Shown here one piece after another: positions 32,329 through 32,667 of a stretch of 32,667 nucleotides of DNA (position 1 is the stretch's first letter; each line of letters starts with the position of its first letter). A model generated the notes under the pieces. It was not told the DNA's origin. It did not search any database and saw only the letters and a list, made by a program, of their open reading frames with translations. Source of the stretch: Bacteroidota bacterium (GTDB lineage Bacteria; Bacteroidota; Ignavibacteria; Ignavibacteriales; Ignavibacteriaceae); assembly GCA_030706105.1 (NCBI GenBank), contig JAUZPC010000001.1, positions 1-32,667 on the forward strand, in the 5' to 3' direction. The position numbers and the translations under genes were made by a program.

Positions 32329-32478
32329 TTACTTTGTTTCTTTATGAATAGTATGTTTTTTATCCCAACGGCAATATTTTTTCTGTTCAACACGCCCTGG
32401 GTGTAATCTTTTATTTTTTGTAGTAGTGTAATTTCTTCTTTTACACTCTGTACATTCTAAAGTTATTGTATCTCTCAT
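32329..32478 (-). CDS. rpmG: 50S ribosomal protein L33
   Basis: The 49-aa translation MRDTITLECTECKRRNYTTTK... continues with NKRLHPGRVEQKKYCRWDKKHTIHKETK. This is the L33 layout and length. The first CxxC is present, but the second pair is reduced to a single Cys (YCRWD where C+ forms have CxxC), so zinc binding would need the Asp or a nearby His, or be lost. It lies between tRNA-Thr and tRNA-Trp, 7 nt before the latter, a frequent arrangement upstream of secE. Confidence 0.95.
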   Translation of the reverse strand: MRDTITLECTECKRRNYTTTKNKRLHPGRVEQKKYCRWDKKHTIHKETK

Positions 32479-32510
32479 AATCTTATTTTAACTTTATAAA
32501 TTTTTGAAAG

Positions 32511-32583
32511 AGCTGACGACCGGGATTGAACCGGTGACCTCATCCTTACCAAGGATGTGCTCTACCAACTGAGCTACGTCAGC
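32511..32583 (-). tRNA. tRNA-Thr (anticodon GGT)
   Basis: A 73-nt cloverleaf: acceptor GCTGACG/CGTCAGC, D-stem GCTC/GAGC, anticodon stem CATCC/GGATG with loop TTGGTAA, and T-stem ACCGG/CCGGT with loop TTCAATC. The discriminator is U. CCA is not encoded. It lies 32 nt before rpmG. Confidence 0.97.
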
Positions 32584-32600
32584 TTGTTTCTTTATGGCAG

Positions 32601-32667
32601 AGCGGGAGACGGGACTCGAACCCGCGACCAACAGCTTGGAAGGCTGTGACTCTAGCCAGCTGAGTTA
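32601..32667 (-). tRNA. tRNA-Gly (anticodon TCC), 5' end beyond window
   Basis: The window holds nucleotides 8 to the end: D-stem ACTC/GAGT, anticodon stem ACAGC/GCTGT with loop CTTCCAA, T-stem GCGGG/CCCGT (one G-U) with loop TTCGAGT, and the 3' acceptor strand CTCCCGC with discriminator U. The seven 5' acceptor bases, expected to be GCGGGAG, fall past the window end. CCA is not encoded. It lies 17 nt before tRNA-Thr. Confidence 0.93.

Noticed and set aside
1..32667. Search for CRISPR arrays, insertion sequences, phage genes, toxin-antitoxin or defence systems
   Set aside because: No repeat arrays, transposase motifs or non-housekeeping clusters were seen. Apart from the partial GAF gene, all genes are standard translation, transcription and secretion genes.

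Overview
The window is a single, almost gap-free, minus-strand array of core transcription and translation genes: 45 protein genes and 4 tRNA genes, all read from high to low coordinates. It looks like a low-GC member of the Bacteroidota/Chlorobi/Ignavibacteria side of the FCB group, most likely Ignavibacteria-like. This is an inference from protein sequence character: RpoB and RpoC style, the DHPMGGGEG variant of L2, secY-map-infA without adk, and a TAnnTTTG-type promoter element. Shine-Dalgarno motifs (GGAG/AGGAG) are common here, which argues against typical Bacteroidia, where they are weak. No taxonomic search could be run.

In transcriptional order: (1) 32667-32249 holds tRNA-Gly(TCC, cut by the window edge), tRNA-Thr(GGT), rpmG and tRNA-Trp(CCA). 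(2) 32228-29308 holds secE, nusG, rplK, rplA, rplJ and rplL. (3) A hairpin with a U-tract, the likely rplL-rpoB attenuator, is followed by rpoB and rpoC (29150-21098) and a long-stem terminator. (4) A well-formed promoter drives the str group rpsL-rpsG-fusA-tuf (20939-16680). (5) After a 73-nt gap with a hairpin comes the S10 group, rpsJ through rpsQ (16606-11593). (6) The spc group runs rplN to secY, with tRNA-Gln(TTG) embedded between rplR and rpsE. (7) map, infA, rpmJ and the alpha group rpsM-rpsK-rpsD-rpoA-rplQ end at a textbook intrinsic terminator. (8) engB starts 3 nt past that terminator's U-tract. (9) After a 290-bp AT-rich gap lies the N-terminal part of a membrane-anchored GAF-domain protein that runs off the window at base 1.

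Together the genes supply most ribosomal proteins (12 of the small and 21 of the large subunit), the RNA polymerase core (alpha, beta, beta'), EF-Tu, EF-G, IF-1, NusG, the SecYE translocon core, methionine aminopeptidase and the ribosome-assembly GTPase EngB. Spacing is mostly under 30 nt, so control probably lies in the few larger gaps: 158 nt before rpsL, 157 nt before rpoB, 78 nt before rplJ and 73 nt before rpsJ.

I found no phage, insertion sequence, CRISPR array, defence system or other exotic locus. The points worth a second look are local: the tRNA inside spc, the terminator abutting engB, the asymmetry of non-AUG starts between 30S and 50S protein genes, an N-terminal extension on L5, and an ambiguous rpoB start.
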